NCBI GenBank assembly: GCA_963920635.1 | Contig: OY987299.1 | Location: forward strand, 130,631,373 to 130,695,372 | DNA length: 64,000 nt | Source of the DNA: Pseudeuparius sepicola | Lineage: Eukaryota > Arthropoda > Insecta > Coleoptera > Anthribidae | Direction of reading: 5' to 3' | In this document: piece by piece, positions 23,011-35,280 of the stretch | Numbering within the stretch: the first letter of the stretch is position 1 | How the letters are laid out: every line of letters starts with the position of its first letter | Made by a program: the position numbers and the translations under genes | Notes under the pieces: generated by a model | What the model saw: the letters and a program-made list of their open reading frames with translations, nothing else | Database searches by the model: none | Told to the model about the DNA's origin: nothing

Positions 23011-24332
23011 CGGGGGTAAAATTCATGAATCTCTCTCATCGGGAAGATTTACTGGAACCGGATGAGTCAGAAGTAAATACCACAGGCACGCGATCTCAAA
23101 TGATTCAAATTCGGATATTTGATTATAATTTTCCAGCCTTAGTAGATTCGGGTAGTGATGTTTGTTGTTTTAGTGACCAAGTATGGTCTCAATTAGAACC
23201 ATTTCACCAATTAATTCCCTCATTTTCCTGTTCGGGAATAAAGGTGACGGGAGCATTTAAACTCAGGCAGCGAAAGGTAAAGCAACAGTCGCTAGTAACT
23301 TTTTCTCTTGGCCAAGGCAAGATAATTTATGAATTTCTTTTAATTCCAGATTTAGTTGTACCGATTTTAATTGGTGTCGATTTTTTGCGTATGCATAAGG
23401 CTAAATTAGATTTCGAGTTTAACCGATTGATTTTGAAAATTCGCGATCAGGGGGTTGAAGTCCCGGAAATAAAGATAGGCGAGGAGTTTTCGTGTGTGGA
23501 CTCCTTAAGCGTGAAAGTAATAAACGGAAAAAAAACTGTGTTTTTTCGGGACGAGAGCGCTATCGGAAATAATGTAGAATCGGTAGTAAAAACCGCTAGG
23601 ATAAATGCAACGGAAAAAAGTAGGTTCCGTCAGCTCTTGGAGGAATATAAACATCTTTTTTCAGATAGGCCGGGAAAGACCGATGTTTACCAACACGAGA
23701 TTCGCTTGAATGATAGCAGGGAATTTTTTCGTAAACAATATCCCGTTCCTTTAGCTTTTAAAAACGATGTACAAGAACAATTGGATCTTATGGAGTCGTG
23801 GGGAGTTATAAAACAGGCGCCTACGCCGTATATTTCTCCAATTATGGTAGTACGAAAAAAGGATAATTCGGTGCGGGTTTGCTTAGACGCGCGTTTTTTG
23901 AATTCGGTAATGGAGAAAGAACATGACACCCCGCGTCCGATCCAGGAAATAATGCGCTCCGTAAAAAATGTAAAATATATGTCGTCGTTAGATTTTTCTT
24001 GTGGGTACTACCAGATTCCTCTAACCGAAAGTTCCCAAAAATATACGGGGTTTAGATTTAATGGTAGAACTTATTGTTTTCGGACTTTGCCGTTTGGGTT
24101 ATCTACCTCTGTGAGCTCATTCACCCGCTGTTTGAATAAAGTTTTCGGGTCTGAATTTTCGGATTTTCTCACCATCTACGTCGACGACATACTTATTACT
24201 TCTGAAAGTTTCGATCAACATATGCAACATTTAGAAATCGTTTTCAGGAAATTGCGTCAAGCTGGATTTACGCTAAAACTAAAAAATGTTGTTTTTTTAG
24301 AGAGGAAATGTGTTTCTTGGGCTACATTTTGA
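22962..24332 (+). pseudogene. pol: Gypsy pol part 1: protease and reverse transcriptase
   Basis: The frame opens at 22962, within gag, with its first ATG at 23025. Counting from that ATG, the aspartic protease site is ALVDSGSDVCC (Asp41). The RT follows: YPVPLAFKNDVQEQLDLM, ISPIMVVRKKDNSVRVCLD, MSSLDFSCGYYQIPL, FRTLPFGLSTSVSSFTRCL, and YVDD at residues 385-388. The frame breaks at about 24285-24300 in an A-run, where one base appears missing relative to the downstream frame, and it ends at a stop at 24332. It overlaps part 2 by 25 nt. A homopolymer sequencing error would look the same. Confidence 0.9.
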
Positions 24333-26275
24333 ATAGTACCGGTATTTGTCCCGATCCAAGTCGCACACAAGCTTTAATTGATTATCAAACACCTAAAAAT
24401 GCTAAGGAAGTGCAAAGATTTTTAGGTTTAGCAAATTTTGACCGTTCATTCTGTGAGAAATTCGCGGCTATAGCGGCTCCGCTAACAAATTTGTTGAAAA
24501 AACGTACCGCCTGGAAATGGACCGAAATCGAACAACAAGCTTTCGAAAATCTTAAAAAAGGTTTAGCCGATTCCACACTTTTATATCGACCTAGGGACGA
24601 TTTACCATTTTATCTGGAGGCGGATGCTTGCGATGTCGCTCTGGGCTGTCAGCTGTACCAGTTGGTTGAGGGTGAGAGGCGCCCGGTAGCATGGGCTTCG
24701 CGGTTGCTGCTTAGTAGAGAGACGCGTTATAGTTCCAATGAAAAGGCGGCGCTTGCCGTCGTCTGGGCGTTACAGAAGTTTCGTATTTATTTGTTGGGTA
24801 GGAAGTTTTTTATATTTACCGATAATAGCTCCGTGTCATACTTAAAAGCCTGTAGATTGTTATCCGCGCGAATTTCTCGATATGCATTAGCCATTCAAGA
24901 GTACGATTTTGAGATACAACATATTCCCGGTTCTAAAAATGTCATCGCTGATGCATTAAGTAGACATTCTGCTCTAAGGCCGCCGTCACATAGTGATAAA
25001 TATTTCAAAATTTTAGCTACTTTTAAGCTGCCTCAAGAAACCCAGAGTCTACTTAAAGATATTTTTGACCATCAACGCGCAGATCCGAAACTACGGGAGA
25101 TTATTGAAAAACTAGACTGCGATAATAAACTAAAAGTAAGATTCGTGTTAAAAAATGGAATTTTGTATATTCGCCAAAGTCAGCACTCGTTCTATTTGCT
25201 CTGTTTACCGAAAACTCTCGTTGAGTCCATAATTAAGTCATATCACGAAACATATGGTCATTTTGGCAGTTATAAGATTTGGTGTGCTTTGAAAGCAGAA
25301 CTATGGTGGACCAATATGTATAGGGACATCAAGCGCGTTATTCGTAGCTGTCAGATCTGTCAAAAAACAAAGATATCGCCCCTGCCAAATCCCGAATTAG
25401 CCTCAATCATTCCAACCGCTAAGAATGAAATTGTCGCGCTCGATATTTTTGGACCCTTACCCACGAGTCGCGGGGGTGTTACATGTATTTTGGTATTGGT
25501 AGACGTGTTTTCAAAATATGTCACTTTCCATCCATTGAACCGGGCTACTACGAAAGCTATACTTAATAGGATAGTCAGAGATTATTTGCCAAAAATGGGT
25601 CAAGTAAAGAGAGTTTTGTCCGACCATGGGACACAATTTACCGCGAAACTCTGGCGACAAACGCTCGAAGGATTGGGGATTAAGGTTTCGTTTTCGTCAG
25701 TAAGAAGGCCTCAGGCTAACCCATGCGAGCGAGTTATGCGGGAAATTGGGCGATTATGTAGGACATACTGTCACGACCAACATAAACGGTGGGCCTACGA
25801 ATTAGCTACCTTTGCTAATTTTATAAACTCTTTAGTTCACGAGTCCACAGGCTTTTCTCCCTCTGAATTGCAACTGGGGAAAGATAAGTCTGGACTTATG
25901 CCTCCAAGGCTTAGAGGACCTCCTACCGGAGAGATGCCGCTTTCTAGTCCAAGTAAACTGATTCTGGCTCAGGAAACCCTACAGTCTAGTGCGGAGCGTC
26001 GACGGCTTCGACATCCTGGTAGGCCCTTTGCCAAATTTCAACCAGGCGATTTAGTTTTGTTAAAGGCCAATCCGGTCTCGTCAGCATTGAGGTCAGAGAC
26101 TAAAAAGTTTCTCCTTCTATTCGAGGGACCATTTCGAATAAAAAAACCTATCAGTTTTGCCACATATATTCTGGAAGATCCCACTTCCAAACAAGAGCGC
26201 GGTTCCTTTCACGCTTGCCATCTCAAGAACTACTACCCTCCGATTAATCCAATAGTCCACAGGATTGTTCCTTGA
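24308..26275 (+). pseudogene. pol: Gypsy pol part 2: RNase H and integrase
   Basis: It continues pol in another phase. The connection CFLGYILNSTGICPDPSRTQ completes RT. RNase H has Asp106 (EADACDVALG), Glu144, Asp172 (FTDNSS) and Asp214 (IADALSRH). Integrase has an HHCC zinc finger (His313, His318, Cys348, Cys351) and a D,D(35)E core at Asp379, Asp439 and Glu474, all present. The C-terminus (PGDLVLLKAN, FEGPFRIKKPI) is the usual integrase tail. All catalytic residues are intact, so only the frame break upstream and the gag stop disable the element. It ends 24 bp before the 3' LTR. Confidence 0.95.
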
Positions 26276-26299
26276 GCCTGTTGGATTAGGGGTGCAAGA

Positions 26300-26734
26300 T
26301 GTACCAGAACATAGTTTTGGTTTTTAGAATAGCCTCTGTGTGTCTAAGTTGGGTGATTCGCCGCCTGATGGCGCTAGTGGTACCACTTGACCGTCGGATT
26401 GGCGTCGAATATATTTTTTGCCGTGAACTACATTTTTTGGTTTCGCCTTTCGCGGTTCAGGTATTCGACGTTTTGCGGCGGCCGAGCAACCCACGCTCTG
26501 ATAACCTTCAGGGTGTCAAGGGACAGATTTTTCTTAAAAGTACGATCGCTGTGCCTGGTATCAGGTGAGTTAGAACTAGTTAAAATCGAAGTAATTCCTG
26601 CAATCGGTATGTCTTATTTCAGAGCTGGTGAGCAAGGCTGTAAACGAAAATAGAAAATAAAAACCGTTACTAATTTGACATCCATCCACGTTTTTTCCCT
26701 CCTGTCTGAAGCCCAACCCCCGAGTCTCAGCGCA
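26300..26734 (+). repeat. 3' LTR (435 bp)
   Basis: Same length as the 5' LTR. Differences seen: C to T in GCTAG(C/T)GGTACC, G to T in CAGATT(G/T)TTC, and A to C in CATC(A/C)ACG. It is followed directly by the GTGG target copy and resumption of the Penelope RT codons. Confidence 0.95.
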
Positions 26735-27291
26735 GTGGAGATATGTAGATGACATATATTTGTTATATGGGAACATGGAGTAGATGATTTAAATTCATTA
26801 TTAAATTTTATAAACTCACAAGAACTTTCTATTAAGTTTACCTTAGAAATTGAAAATAATAATCAATTACCTTTCTTAGATGTTTCTATACTGAAATCAG
26901 ATAGTATAGAAACTAGTGTCTAAAGAAAACCAACACATAATAATAGATATCTCCATTTCAACTCCAATCATATTAGTGTTAAAAAAGGAGTAATTAAAAG
27001 TTTGTATGACAGGGCTAGAACGATTTGTTCTAATAACACAAAATTTGAGGAGGGAATTAAACATATAAAACACGTTCTTGAGAAGAATAGTTATCTTATT
27101 GAATTTGTTGAGCAAGTTTTTCAGGATTGCCAACAAAATAACAATGCTAATAGAATTAGAGAAATAAATCTGGTGGACCGACCAGTAAATTTAATAATTC
27201 CTTATATTCCTGGACTATCAGATAATCTAAAACGCATAGGCAATCGTTTTTATGTCATAGAACAGTATTTAAAACCAAAAATACATTAAGA
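26735..27291 (+). pseudogene. Penelope-like reverse transcriptase, C-terminal part
   Basis: After the target copy the frame resumes with RYVDDIY, the RT active site, immediately downstream of the insertion point. A frameshift follows near 26765, then FINSQELSIKFTLEIENNN and LPFLDVSILKSD. A stop at about 26921 sits where the family normally has a Tyr (before RKPTHNNRYLHF). A clean stretch, KSLYDRARTICSN...IPYIPGLSDNLKRI, ends at 27289 just before the GIY-YIG frame. Several independent lesions show decay before or after the Gypsy insertion. Confidence 0.85.
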
Positions 27292-27294
27292 TCG

Positions 27295-27666
27295 ATGCTA
27301 GTTAAAACGAAACCATTTAATGAGGTACAAAGTTCAAAAAATTGCATTTATAAAATTCCTTGTGAATGTGGAAAGTTCTATGTTGGGGAGACTTGTAGGC
27401 CATTTAACGTTCGTTTAAAAGAACATAAAAATTATATCAGGCAAAATCAAATTTCGAAGTCAAAAATATGTGAACATTCTTTTAATAACAATCATAGGAT
27501 ATTGTGGGATAGGTCCAAACCAATTCTCAAAGAAGAAGTAGGAAATATAAGAAAAATTAAAGAATCTGCATTTATTCTAGGAAATACGGGCAACTGTGTT
27601 GCTGAATGTTCAGTGGAATTCAGTAAAATATTATTGCCATACTTATTCAAAGAGAAGTTAGTATAG
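27295..27666 (+). pseudogene. Penelope-like GIY-YIG endonuclease domain
   Basis: A 123-codon frame, shifted relative to RT. It has CIYKIPCECGKFYVGET (residues 17-33), a textbook GIY...YIG core with the CCHH-type cysteines Cys23 and Cys25, followed by RPFNVRLKEHK with Arg40 and His44. In the family this domain cleaves target DNA. The domain itself looks intact; the frameshift at about 27290 separates it from RT. Confidence 0.85.
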
Positions 27667-27900
27667 ATAATTAGATAGAACACAGAGTACAATATCAGGC
27701 AGGTGGCTAGGCTATTGTTTCTGTTGTCATGACATTTTAACCTGAAATTTATTAATCTGTCACTTCACTTTGACGTGGCATGATCTTTGAGAAAGGAGGA
27801 AGATTTATTCTCCGAAAGCTCAGAAAACAAATTTGTTGAAGTTATTTTTTGAGTTCATTCAGTGTTAAGAATTTCTGAATTTTCGAGGCAACTTGAAAAA

Positions 27901-28808
27901 GTTGTCTTTCAATCAGTTTGGTGGCGAAAAACCCAATTAAAAATGAAATGGATCTGTTTGCGCCACAAATATCCTTTATTATATTTTTAGTATTCAACTA
28001 AAAATGCAACATAATTTACCATATAGCTCGTAATAGTTTAACTTAGGTAGCAATCCCGTCGAATTTACAAACAGTAAACAGGTTGACGATTTATTTCCTA
28101 CTAAAAATTTGTCTAGTTTCAAACTTTTGAATTGTTAGCTTTTGGTATAAAAACGTATAAAATCGCATGTACTTAGATATAGCAGATTGTGTTGGTGCGG
28201 ACTGGAATAACCGGAGTTTCAAAACACCTAAGTCGACCTGCAGTCCCTGGAATCGTGGTGGAATTTGGGTTTCAAGGGATCAGGCCGGATACACGCCGGA
28301 CTTTTTACTTTATTCCGGGCGTACGTTTCTACGCTTTCGCCAGGGGCGGCAGCAGGTATAATTTCCTGAATTCGAGGCACGAGAAAATAACTAACAAAAA
28401 TATTATAGTGTGCCCACGGATGGACAAGAGTAGAATAAAATTATACCAATCATTATTTATAAAAGAAAATAAAAAAATCGAGAAAATCAATATAGCCAAA
28501 ATTTTATATCAGACTCAGTGTTTTAACAAATCAACAAGAAATTAGAATGTTTCAAGAGGAAAGTATATTTGTTATTTAAGACAAAACGTTTATAAAACAA
28601 CGTTGTTTATAATCTAAAATAAAGAATTAATATGTAAAAAATCTGATACTTGAATTTTTAATTTTGTTTTTTTTTCAATTGTTTTTAAGTTGAATTTATC
28701 AAAATCCAAAAAGAAAATAAGTTATGTTGTTAAACAACACATATTTCTCCCCAGTTTAAGATATTCAACTTTAAATAATAAATTAATAGTAAAAAAATAT
28801 TTTTAAAA
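27901..28808. other. Unassigned sequence
   Basis: A GC-richer patch at 28190-28380 has overlapping open frames without motifs. The rest is AT-rich. Nothing is supported as a gene. Confidence 0.4.
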
Positions 28809-29399
28809 ACGAGCATTTATTTAAATGCTCTGAAAAGAAGAAAATAAACTATTAAATAAAGCAAACCCATAATTTCGTTACATTATACAATAATTGTATA
28901 TGATATAAAAGCTTGTCGCGAGATTTTCGTGTGTAAATTTCTTTTACAGAAAAATACACAATTTATACTTAGAAATTTCTTTTATATAAAAATACATTTT
29001 CAACTTAGAACTACTTTCAAGATACTTATATATTATTCCCGGGAGCTTTTATATAATATGCAATTATAATGTAACAAAATTAATCCGCCATCTTGGAGCG
29101 GCGGCCATATTGAATTTAATGTGATGTCACGATGTCACTAACTTTATCGTTTTCTATTCTTCAAGCCCTTTTATTTGATACCTATATTAAAGGGCTTGTA
29201 GAGAAAATAGGTAATTCGCCATCTTGTAGTGGCGGCCATTTTGAAAGTATTACAATATTGAGTATTGCATATTGTATTGTCACCAGAACTAAAAGTGTAT
29301 GCAAAATTTCAGCACAATCGGATGTCAAGAAGTGGTTCTAATTCAGCTTGCAAGATTTGACCTAAACGTACATACATTGCGAGTTATATGAAAGCTTGT
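28809..29399 (+). repeat. ACAAGCTTTTA-family repeat, copy B
   Basis: It starts ACGAGCATTTATTTAAATGC, has an internal end AAAAGCTTGTCGCGAG (28907-28922), then the family 3' part (CCGCCATCTTGGAGCGGCGG, TTCAAGCCCTTTTATTTGAT, CAAAATTTCAGCACAATCGG), ending GAAAGCTTGT. Confidence 0.7.
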
Positions 29400-29664
29400 A
29401 AAAATAAAAACAAAATTAAATATTTACATTTGAAATTTTGTAAACAATTTTCTTTAATAAACATGTTGTCTAAAATAATAAAGAATGGTACCTACTTAGC
29501 TGTTGAAACATTTTCTTAATTTATTCACACCCTGTAAATCTGACCTGAGATTTTTATATGGTAATCTTATTTCCTGGACAATCAGATTTTTTTTTATAAA
29601 GAATGACTTTTCTGCGTAAAATCAATAATAATAAAATTAATAGTAAAAAATAATATTTTTAAAA

Positions 29665-30263
29665 ACAAGCTTTTATTTAAATGCTCTGAAAAAAAGAAAA
29701 TAAACTTTATAATAAATCAAACCAAGGCAAACCCATAATTTTGTTACATTATACAACTGTATATGATACAAAAGCTTGTCGCGAGAATATATATCTTGAA
29801 AGTAATTTTAAGTAGAAAATGTATTTTTCTATAAAAGAAATTTACCCACGAGAATCTCGCGACAAGCTTTTATATCATATACAGTTGTATAATGTAACAA
29901 AATTATGGGTTTGCCTTATTTATTATAAAGTTTATTTTCTTATTTTCAGAGCATTTAAAAAGATTGTTTTTAAAAATATTTTTTTTACTATTAATTTTAT
30001 TTTCAACTTTTTAGTTCTACTCTTCAAGCCCTTTCATTTGATACCTATATTAAGGGGGTTGACAAAAAAATACATCATCCGCCATCTTGTGGCGACGGCC
30101 ATTTTGAAAGTGTTACTATATTAGAGTATTGTATATTGTATTATCACCGAAACTAGAGGTGTATGCAAAATTTCAGCTCAATCGGATGTCAGGAAGTGGT
30201 TCTAATTCAGCTTGCAAGATTTGACCTAAACATACATACATTGCAAGTTAAATAAAAGCTTGT
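29665..30263 (+). repeat. ACAAGCTTTTA-family repeat, copy C (with internal palindrome)
   Basis: The ends are ACAAGCTTTTATTTAAATGC and AGTTAAATAAAAGCTTGT. The first half is itself a palindrome: 29665-29810 is the reverse complement of about 29825-29970 (GATACAAAAGCTTGTCGCGA versus TCGCGACAAGCTTTTATATC). This suggests two head-to-head copies fused at the centre. Confidence 0.75.
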
Positions 30264-31690
30264 AAAAAAAATGTCTCCTCTTGTCAACTCCATCCATGGA
30301 CACACGGAATAATTTGACACTCAGTACTGAACTTCCTTTTTGAAACCCATGTTTATAACATCTAAAAAAAACTGATTTCTCGCAAAAAAAAATGTTTTCC
30401 GAATATAGTTCCTGCGTTCCTGCTAATCCCCCCCCCCCCCTACAAATTTCCGGACGCCTATGTTGCTAATCACTTGGCCGGTGGGTTTATTGGAATTTTC
30501 GTGATCCTCCGTCCTCCGGCTGCCCCAGTTTTTGTATTCATGAGGATTTGCCTGGGCCGTCCTAATCGCTACGGCCCGGTCCTGTATTCCGCTTCCGTTT
30601 TATTCAGATTTTTCGGATTTCGGTCCCAAAGTGCCGAACTCGCTGCGTCCGGAGGGATTCCGCAAATACCGTAGGTATTATGCATCGTCCCTTACGTTTT
30701 ACTATCTCTATCTATAAATAACGGTGAGCGGCAAATGTATGTGGAATCGAGGTGGCATGGGCTTTTTTATTTTTATCGGGAATTACGTATTTTTGCATAA
30801 TAACGCAAAACAGTGCATTTAATTTGTCGCATCCACATATCCACTTGTTGCGACTCAACTTTATCCGGTCGAGATAATTGCAAATTTGGAGTTGGTCTCC
30901 CAAGGGTTTTTACCTATTTCAACTTTTTCTGTCAATGAAAGCCTTAAAAAGTTACCTTTCCCATTATTTTTCATTTTGTTTACTTGAAACACGCGAAGCT
31001 CCGAGAATATCTAAGGACGCGACGACGCGTGCACACGCACTTGACTGGCTGGGACTGGGGCTCGAGAACCGAGAGCCCTCTCGTACGCTACGATCGCGTA
31101 TGGCGGAAGCAGCCGACTCGACCCGATCGCGCCCCTTTCCTCCCGGAATCGCGGCTCAAATATTCCTAGCTGCCAAGTGACGATTTTAGGTTATATAAGG
31201 TATCCGTTGCGAGCGTAAGGTAGGTTCCTATATGGGAGTTTCTTTACGTTAAAATAAATTAACCAGCTTGTCCCAGCCAACGACTTTTCTATATGCTTCT
31301 TATTAACTCCCTTGGGGATATTTGGGGGGAACAAATTCTGAAACTTATAGCGTAAGTTAGGTTCCTATATGGGAGTATTTTTCCGTTAAAATAAATTTTC
31401 CACCTCGTCCCAGCCACCGTTTTTAAATTAGTTCGCACGTGATTTTTCAATTAATATTTTACCAATTATTGATATTGTCTATTTTAGGTCTACATATTAA
31501 TGAAACGGTTTTAAATTTATATGTAGATGTTTATTGTATTCTTTAAATAAATGTGATAACTGTCGAATGTAGTGTATTTCATGTAATTAAAATTTCGTGA
31601 AAATAAACGGAATTTGAATTTACCGCCAATTTCTCCGCCAATTTCTCCCGCACACGCGATTTGTAATTTTGGCAGGAGTTGCCCGTGATC
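30264..31690. other. Unassigned; GC-rich patch and a short direct duplication
   Basis: 31213-31285 and 31350-31425 are direct repeats sharing AGGTTCCTATATGGGAGT and CGTTAAAATAAATT, with CTTGTCCCAGCCA or CTCGTCCCAGCCA after. 31010-31160 is CpG-rich. A 14-base C-run lies at about 30428. No exon is convincing. Confidence 0.45.
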
Positions 31691-32426
31691 TTAGACAAGG
31701 AAAGAGAGATGACGCCTAAGAGCGCTCGCGGCCGTGTTACCGACTGCCACATCGCACGACAGGCCAGTGGCGTAGCAAGAAACGCGTTCTTAGCCAATAT
31801 CACAAAAAGGTTAAAAATGAAAGGGTAGTTAACTTTGACTTACATGTAATTTGAAATATTGGTATTTATTTGCAGATAATTTCCCAAACGTAAAGCTAGT
31901 GTCAAGTGCTGAAATATATTTATTTGCGGCGATTTCGAATCAATCAAAAGAAAATAAATAATGCACGCCCATGGAAACCAGCCCATATTTTATGAAACTC
32001 TCATAATCAATTAAAAAATTTTCAATGTTCAAAAATAATTATATTGGTCCTACTTGCAAACAAAACAATGCACTTTATCGTACTAAAAGGTAGAAGGAAT
32101 TTGAAGAAGTTATATTGAGAAAAAATAAAGTTTTAGGGCATCTTTCAAAGGCAGCTTATTAATTATTTACATGTGAAAGAAAATCCCGGGCTCTTGCTTT
32201 TCACTTCTGCTTTTGCAACCAAACGCTGAACAATTTACCATCGTAAGAGTATATTTTCCCCTTAATCACTGTTATTTTAATTCACAAATTCACGAAATTA
32301 ACTCACAACGTACTCGCTTTGTCTGCCACATATAAGATGGCCGCCGTTCAAAACAACTTAACAAAATCTATACATGGCAGGGTTGGCAAGCGCGGTGTCC
32401 TCTCTCTGTTCCCTTGTCTAAACCCA
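31691..32426. mobile_element. TIR element with TTAGACAAGG ends
   Basis: The left end TTAGACAAGGAAAGAGAGAT is matched in reverse complement by the right end (…CTCTCTGTTCCCTTGTCTAA). Similarity runs about 40 bp with mismatches. The interior is non-coding. Target duplication is not clear. Confidence 0.6.
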
Positions 32427-32547
32427 TGATATAACTAATAAAGTACGATCACTTGTGGAACCAATTTTGAACCGATTCGGCCATGACGTCATCGCGTGAC
32501 AAAATGTATGTCGACAAATCAAACTTCTCAACGCCTTTCGCGTTATA

Positions 32548-33183
32548 CAAGGTGTCCCATAACTTGTCCGCCATAGGGCGTGTGAGCCAAAAATGCATTA
32601 GTAAAATGTTGCTCGTTTAAAAGATTCAGGGTGCCGAAAATACCTTCCCGAATGTGAGGCGTCATTTAATAAAGAGCCTGAAAAAGTCTCATGAGGGAAA
32701 CGGGGGACACTTTCCACTGCTGTTGAAGTAAATTTCAAAAAACATTTTGTATTTTAAATAAATTGCGTTGTATTTTCCAAATTTGGATTTTTATTTTTTC
32801 CGGTGTTTCTGTATTCAGAGACGAATATCTCGCAAACGGCTTGAGATATCGATATTTACCAAGAGTATGTTTTTTACGTGGAAATGATGACTCTTCTCTA
32901 GCTCGAAGTCAAAACATTCCCGGCTTCACAGAGTAAAATATTACGCAGAATTTAATTCATCACGAAGTTCGCACCAAGCGCCCTCTAGTAGATTCAAACT
33001 AGTACCGAATTCGGATTTCTCACTTTCGAAAATCCAAGTGTGTCAATTTTAAGTAAGATATCTTGGACGGTTTTAGAATTATTACAATTTGTCGAAAATC
33101 AAGTTTCATTTTCAACACCCTGTATCTTTTAAACGTCTAGTACCACCTGTTGCCCTATGGTGGAAAAGTTATGGGACATCCTG
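32548..33183. mobile_element. TA-flanked palindromic MITE (CAAGGTGTCCC)
   Basis: It starts CAAGGTGTCCCATAACTTG, ends AAGTTATGGGACATCCTG and has TA flanks at 32546-32547 and 33184-33185. Internally, ACACCCTGTATCTTTTAAAC near the right side mirrors GTTTAAAAGATTCAGGGTGC on the left. No coding content. Confidence 0.85.
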
Positions 33184-33434
33184 TATAACGATCGCCGAGC
33201 CTCTGGACTGGTCGTTATGAGAGGCGATAATGAAAAAGCACACAACACACAACATTATGTGTTTTGGTCCCAAAATCGACAAAAGCCGACTGTGAATGGA
33301 ATTTCAACTAAATTTGCACGATTTTTATCACCCGATGACGTATATCCTAAACGTCAAAATATGCGCGTGGGGTGAGCTTATCTTATTAGGAGTTGCCTCT
33401 CTACCTTATTCCCAGAAAGCCGCAATCTCTTATA

Positions 33435-34270
33435 CAGTGTGGATAGAAATTGTGGAATATTGCTTACATTTCTTAAAATATTCATCATATCAGCACAAAA
33501 AGTGTGGTTGCCATGGTAACTGATTTAATTTTTTTAAATGGCACCATATATTTTTTTTGTGAAACTTGATACATTGGAACTTTCTGAATACGATACAATA
33601 CAATTTTAATGGGGTTGCATAAGAAAAAAATACAAAAAAAAAGTTTTCTATTCTGTCAAGTTAGCCATGCCAAAATCAGAACAATGCGAAACTGTCACTA
33701 GCTGTGTAACTGAGTACATTGTAACACTAAACGTAATTTTTTACTCAATTTGTACTTAAGTACTTAGTATGTTAACCTGCATTCTTTCCGTTTCACTTAA
33801 TTCAAGCGCCATTATAACTTACTAAGTACTTACGTACACAGAAAATTGAGTAAAAAAATACGTTTACTGTAACAATGCACACAATTACAAGCAACTGACA
33901 GCTAGTGACAGTTTCCCATTGTTCTGATTTTGGCATGGCTAACTTGATGTTAATAATTATTTTGATAAACATTGTCAATAGCATAATAGAAAACTTTTTT
34001 TTGTATTTTTTTCTTATGCGACCCATTAAAATTGTATTGTATCGTATTCAGAAAGTTCCAATGTATCAATTTTCACCAAAAAACGTATATGGTGCCATTT
34101 AAAAAAATTAAATCGGTTACCATGGCAACCACATTTTTTGTGCTACGAAAGATTGCTTGATATCACTAAACGGGAAATAATTTCCCCTAACACTTTTATT
34201 AAAACAAGTTTTTCATATGAGGAATATTTTAAGAAATATAAGCAATATTCCACAATTTCTATCCACACTG
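33435..34270. mobile_element. TA-flanked long palindrome, 836 bp
   Basis: It starts CAGTGTGGATAGAAATTGTG, ends CACAATTTCTATCCACACTG, with TA on both sides (33433-33434, 34271-34272). The arms are nearly 400 bp each; landmarks include GGTTGCCATGGTAAC versus GTTACCATGGCAACC and GCCATGCCAAAATCAGAACA versus its complement. Short open frames in it are by-products. Confidence 0.9.
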
Positions 34271-35280
34271 TATATGTCTTGCACCTATACCCCGACTACT
34301 GTAAGAAGTCCCGATTTTGTCAGATGGCATTCTCCACAAAATCCCTAGGAATTTTCTGTTAACCATGGGTATATGTGTCTCAACCAGTTAGTGACGTCAC
34401 TCATTGAGTTATGATGTGAAAAGTTACCCAAGTGATACAAAGAAAAGAACACAATAAAATAAAAACCATATTGTAATCACGATTATACCGCTATAAATAA
34501 AAATAACTATGACTACAACTCATTTTAATAATAATTTCAAACGTCATGGAAACACTTTTCATTTTGGTATTTTGGTATAATTAGCTGCTTTTGGCAGCGT
34601 CTATGTGCGGACTCAGGGAAATTTAGCTTCGGTGTGCCAAAGTGACAGCGAAGGTTCTCCAGATATTTCAAACTGGTTCAAACATTCGGCAGTGAAAATA
34701 TTCGCGGGTTTTCTACGTTTCATGAGTTTTACCGTTATTTGTGTTGTTGTTACTTTTCGTGTTATTAGTGCAAATGGGCTCGTTACTGACCTGAACTTAT
34801 GACCCGGTTGCGTTTTTTGCTGCATTGATGCCAACTTAGGATATCGAAATTACCAATTGACAGTCCCAGTAAGGACTTCCTAAAATAATTTGACTATAGG
34901 TACCTACGCATCCTGCGGGAGTCCCGTGTTCGTGTTAATATAGAGTGTGAACTATAGCGTATTTTTTTCCCATTTTATAATTCGCATCGAAAACTCCGCT
35001 TCATCGAGAAATGGACGAGTTTTGGTGTCGGCTTGCGCCCCAGAGAAATGACCGGCAATAATCAGGGCGATTTGTAGTTTTGAAAGGAGACAACTTGAGG
35101 CTTGGCCCGACGGTCCGGTAATAAATCGCTTGGCGGTCACGTGACAGCTCGAAATAAAAGACCTCCTCCGGTTGTCGGCGGGCGCGAGGCGCACGGGCGC
35201 GCCCAGATTGCGACAGGATAAGCCACTGTGCTACCGGACAGGGTCGGCCTAGGGGATTTCGTATGTGGAAAAACCGGGCG
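34271..35280. other. Unassigned; CpG-rich at 35000-35230
   Basis: No palindrome or repeat. The GC-rich end contains CACGTGAC and GGGCGCGAGGCGCACGGGCG. It could be a regulatory or conserved non-coding patch, but nothing in the sequence proves that. Confidence 0.35.

Larger units (their letters stand above)
21167..26734 (+). mobile_element. Ty3/Gypsy LTR retrotransposon, nearly complete
   Basis: A 5568-bp element with two 435-bp LTRs, a 4-bp target duplication GTGG (21163-21166 and 26735-26738), and gag then pol in the order protease, RT, RNase H, integrase, which defines Ty3/Gypsy. There is no envelope gene after integrase. The LTRs differ by eye at only three positions, so insertion is recent, but gag has an in-frame stop and pol a frameshift. 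Confidence 0.95.
20597..27900 (+). mobile_element. Penelope-like retroelement, broken, split by a Gypsy element
   Basis: Two halves of one Penelope-like element lie either side of the LTR retrotransposon: reverse transcriptase N-part (20597-21166), RT C-part (26735-27291) and GIY-YIG domain (27295-27663). The 3' tail to about 27900 contains GAAGATTTATTCTCCGAAAG, like a Penelope terminal region. It is 5'-truncated and carries frameshifts and a stop, so it is not functional. Confidence 0.85.

Noticed and set aside
26276..26299. Envelope gene after pol (errantivirus)
   Set aside because: Only 24 bp separate the integrase stop from the 3' LTR, so no envelope frame exists.
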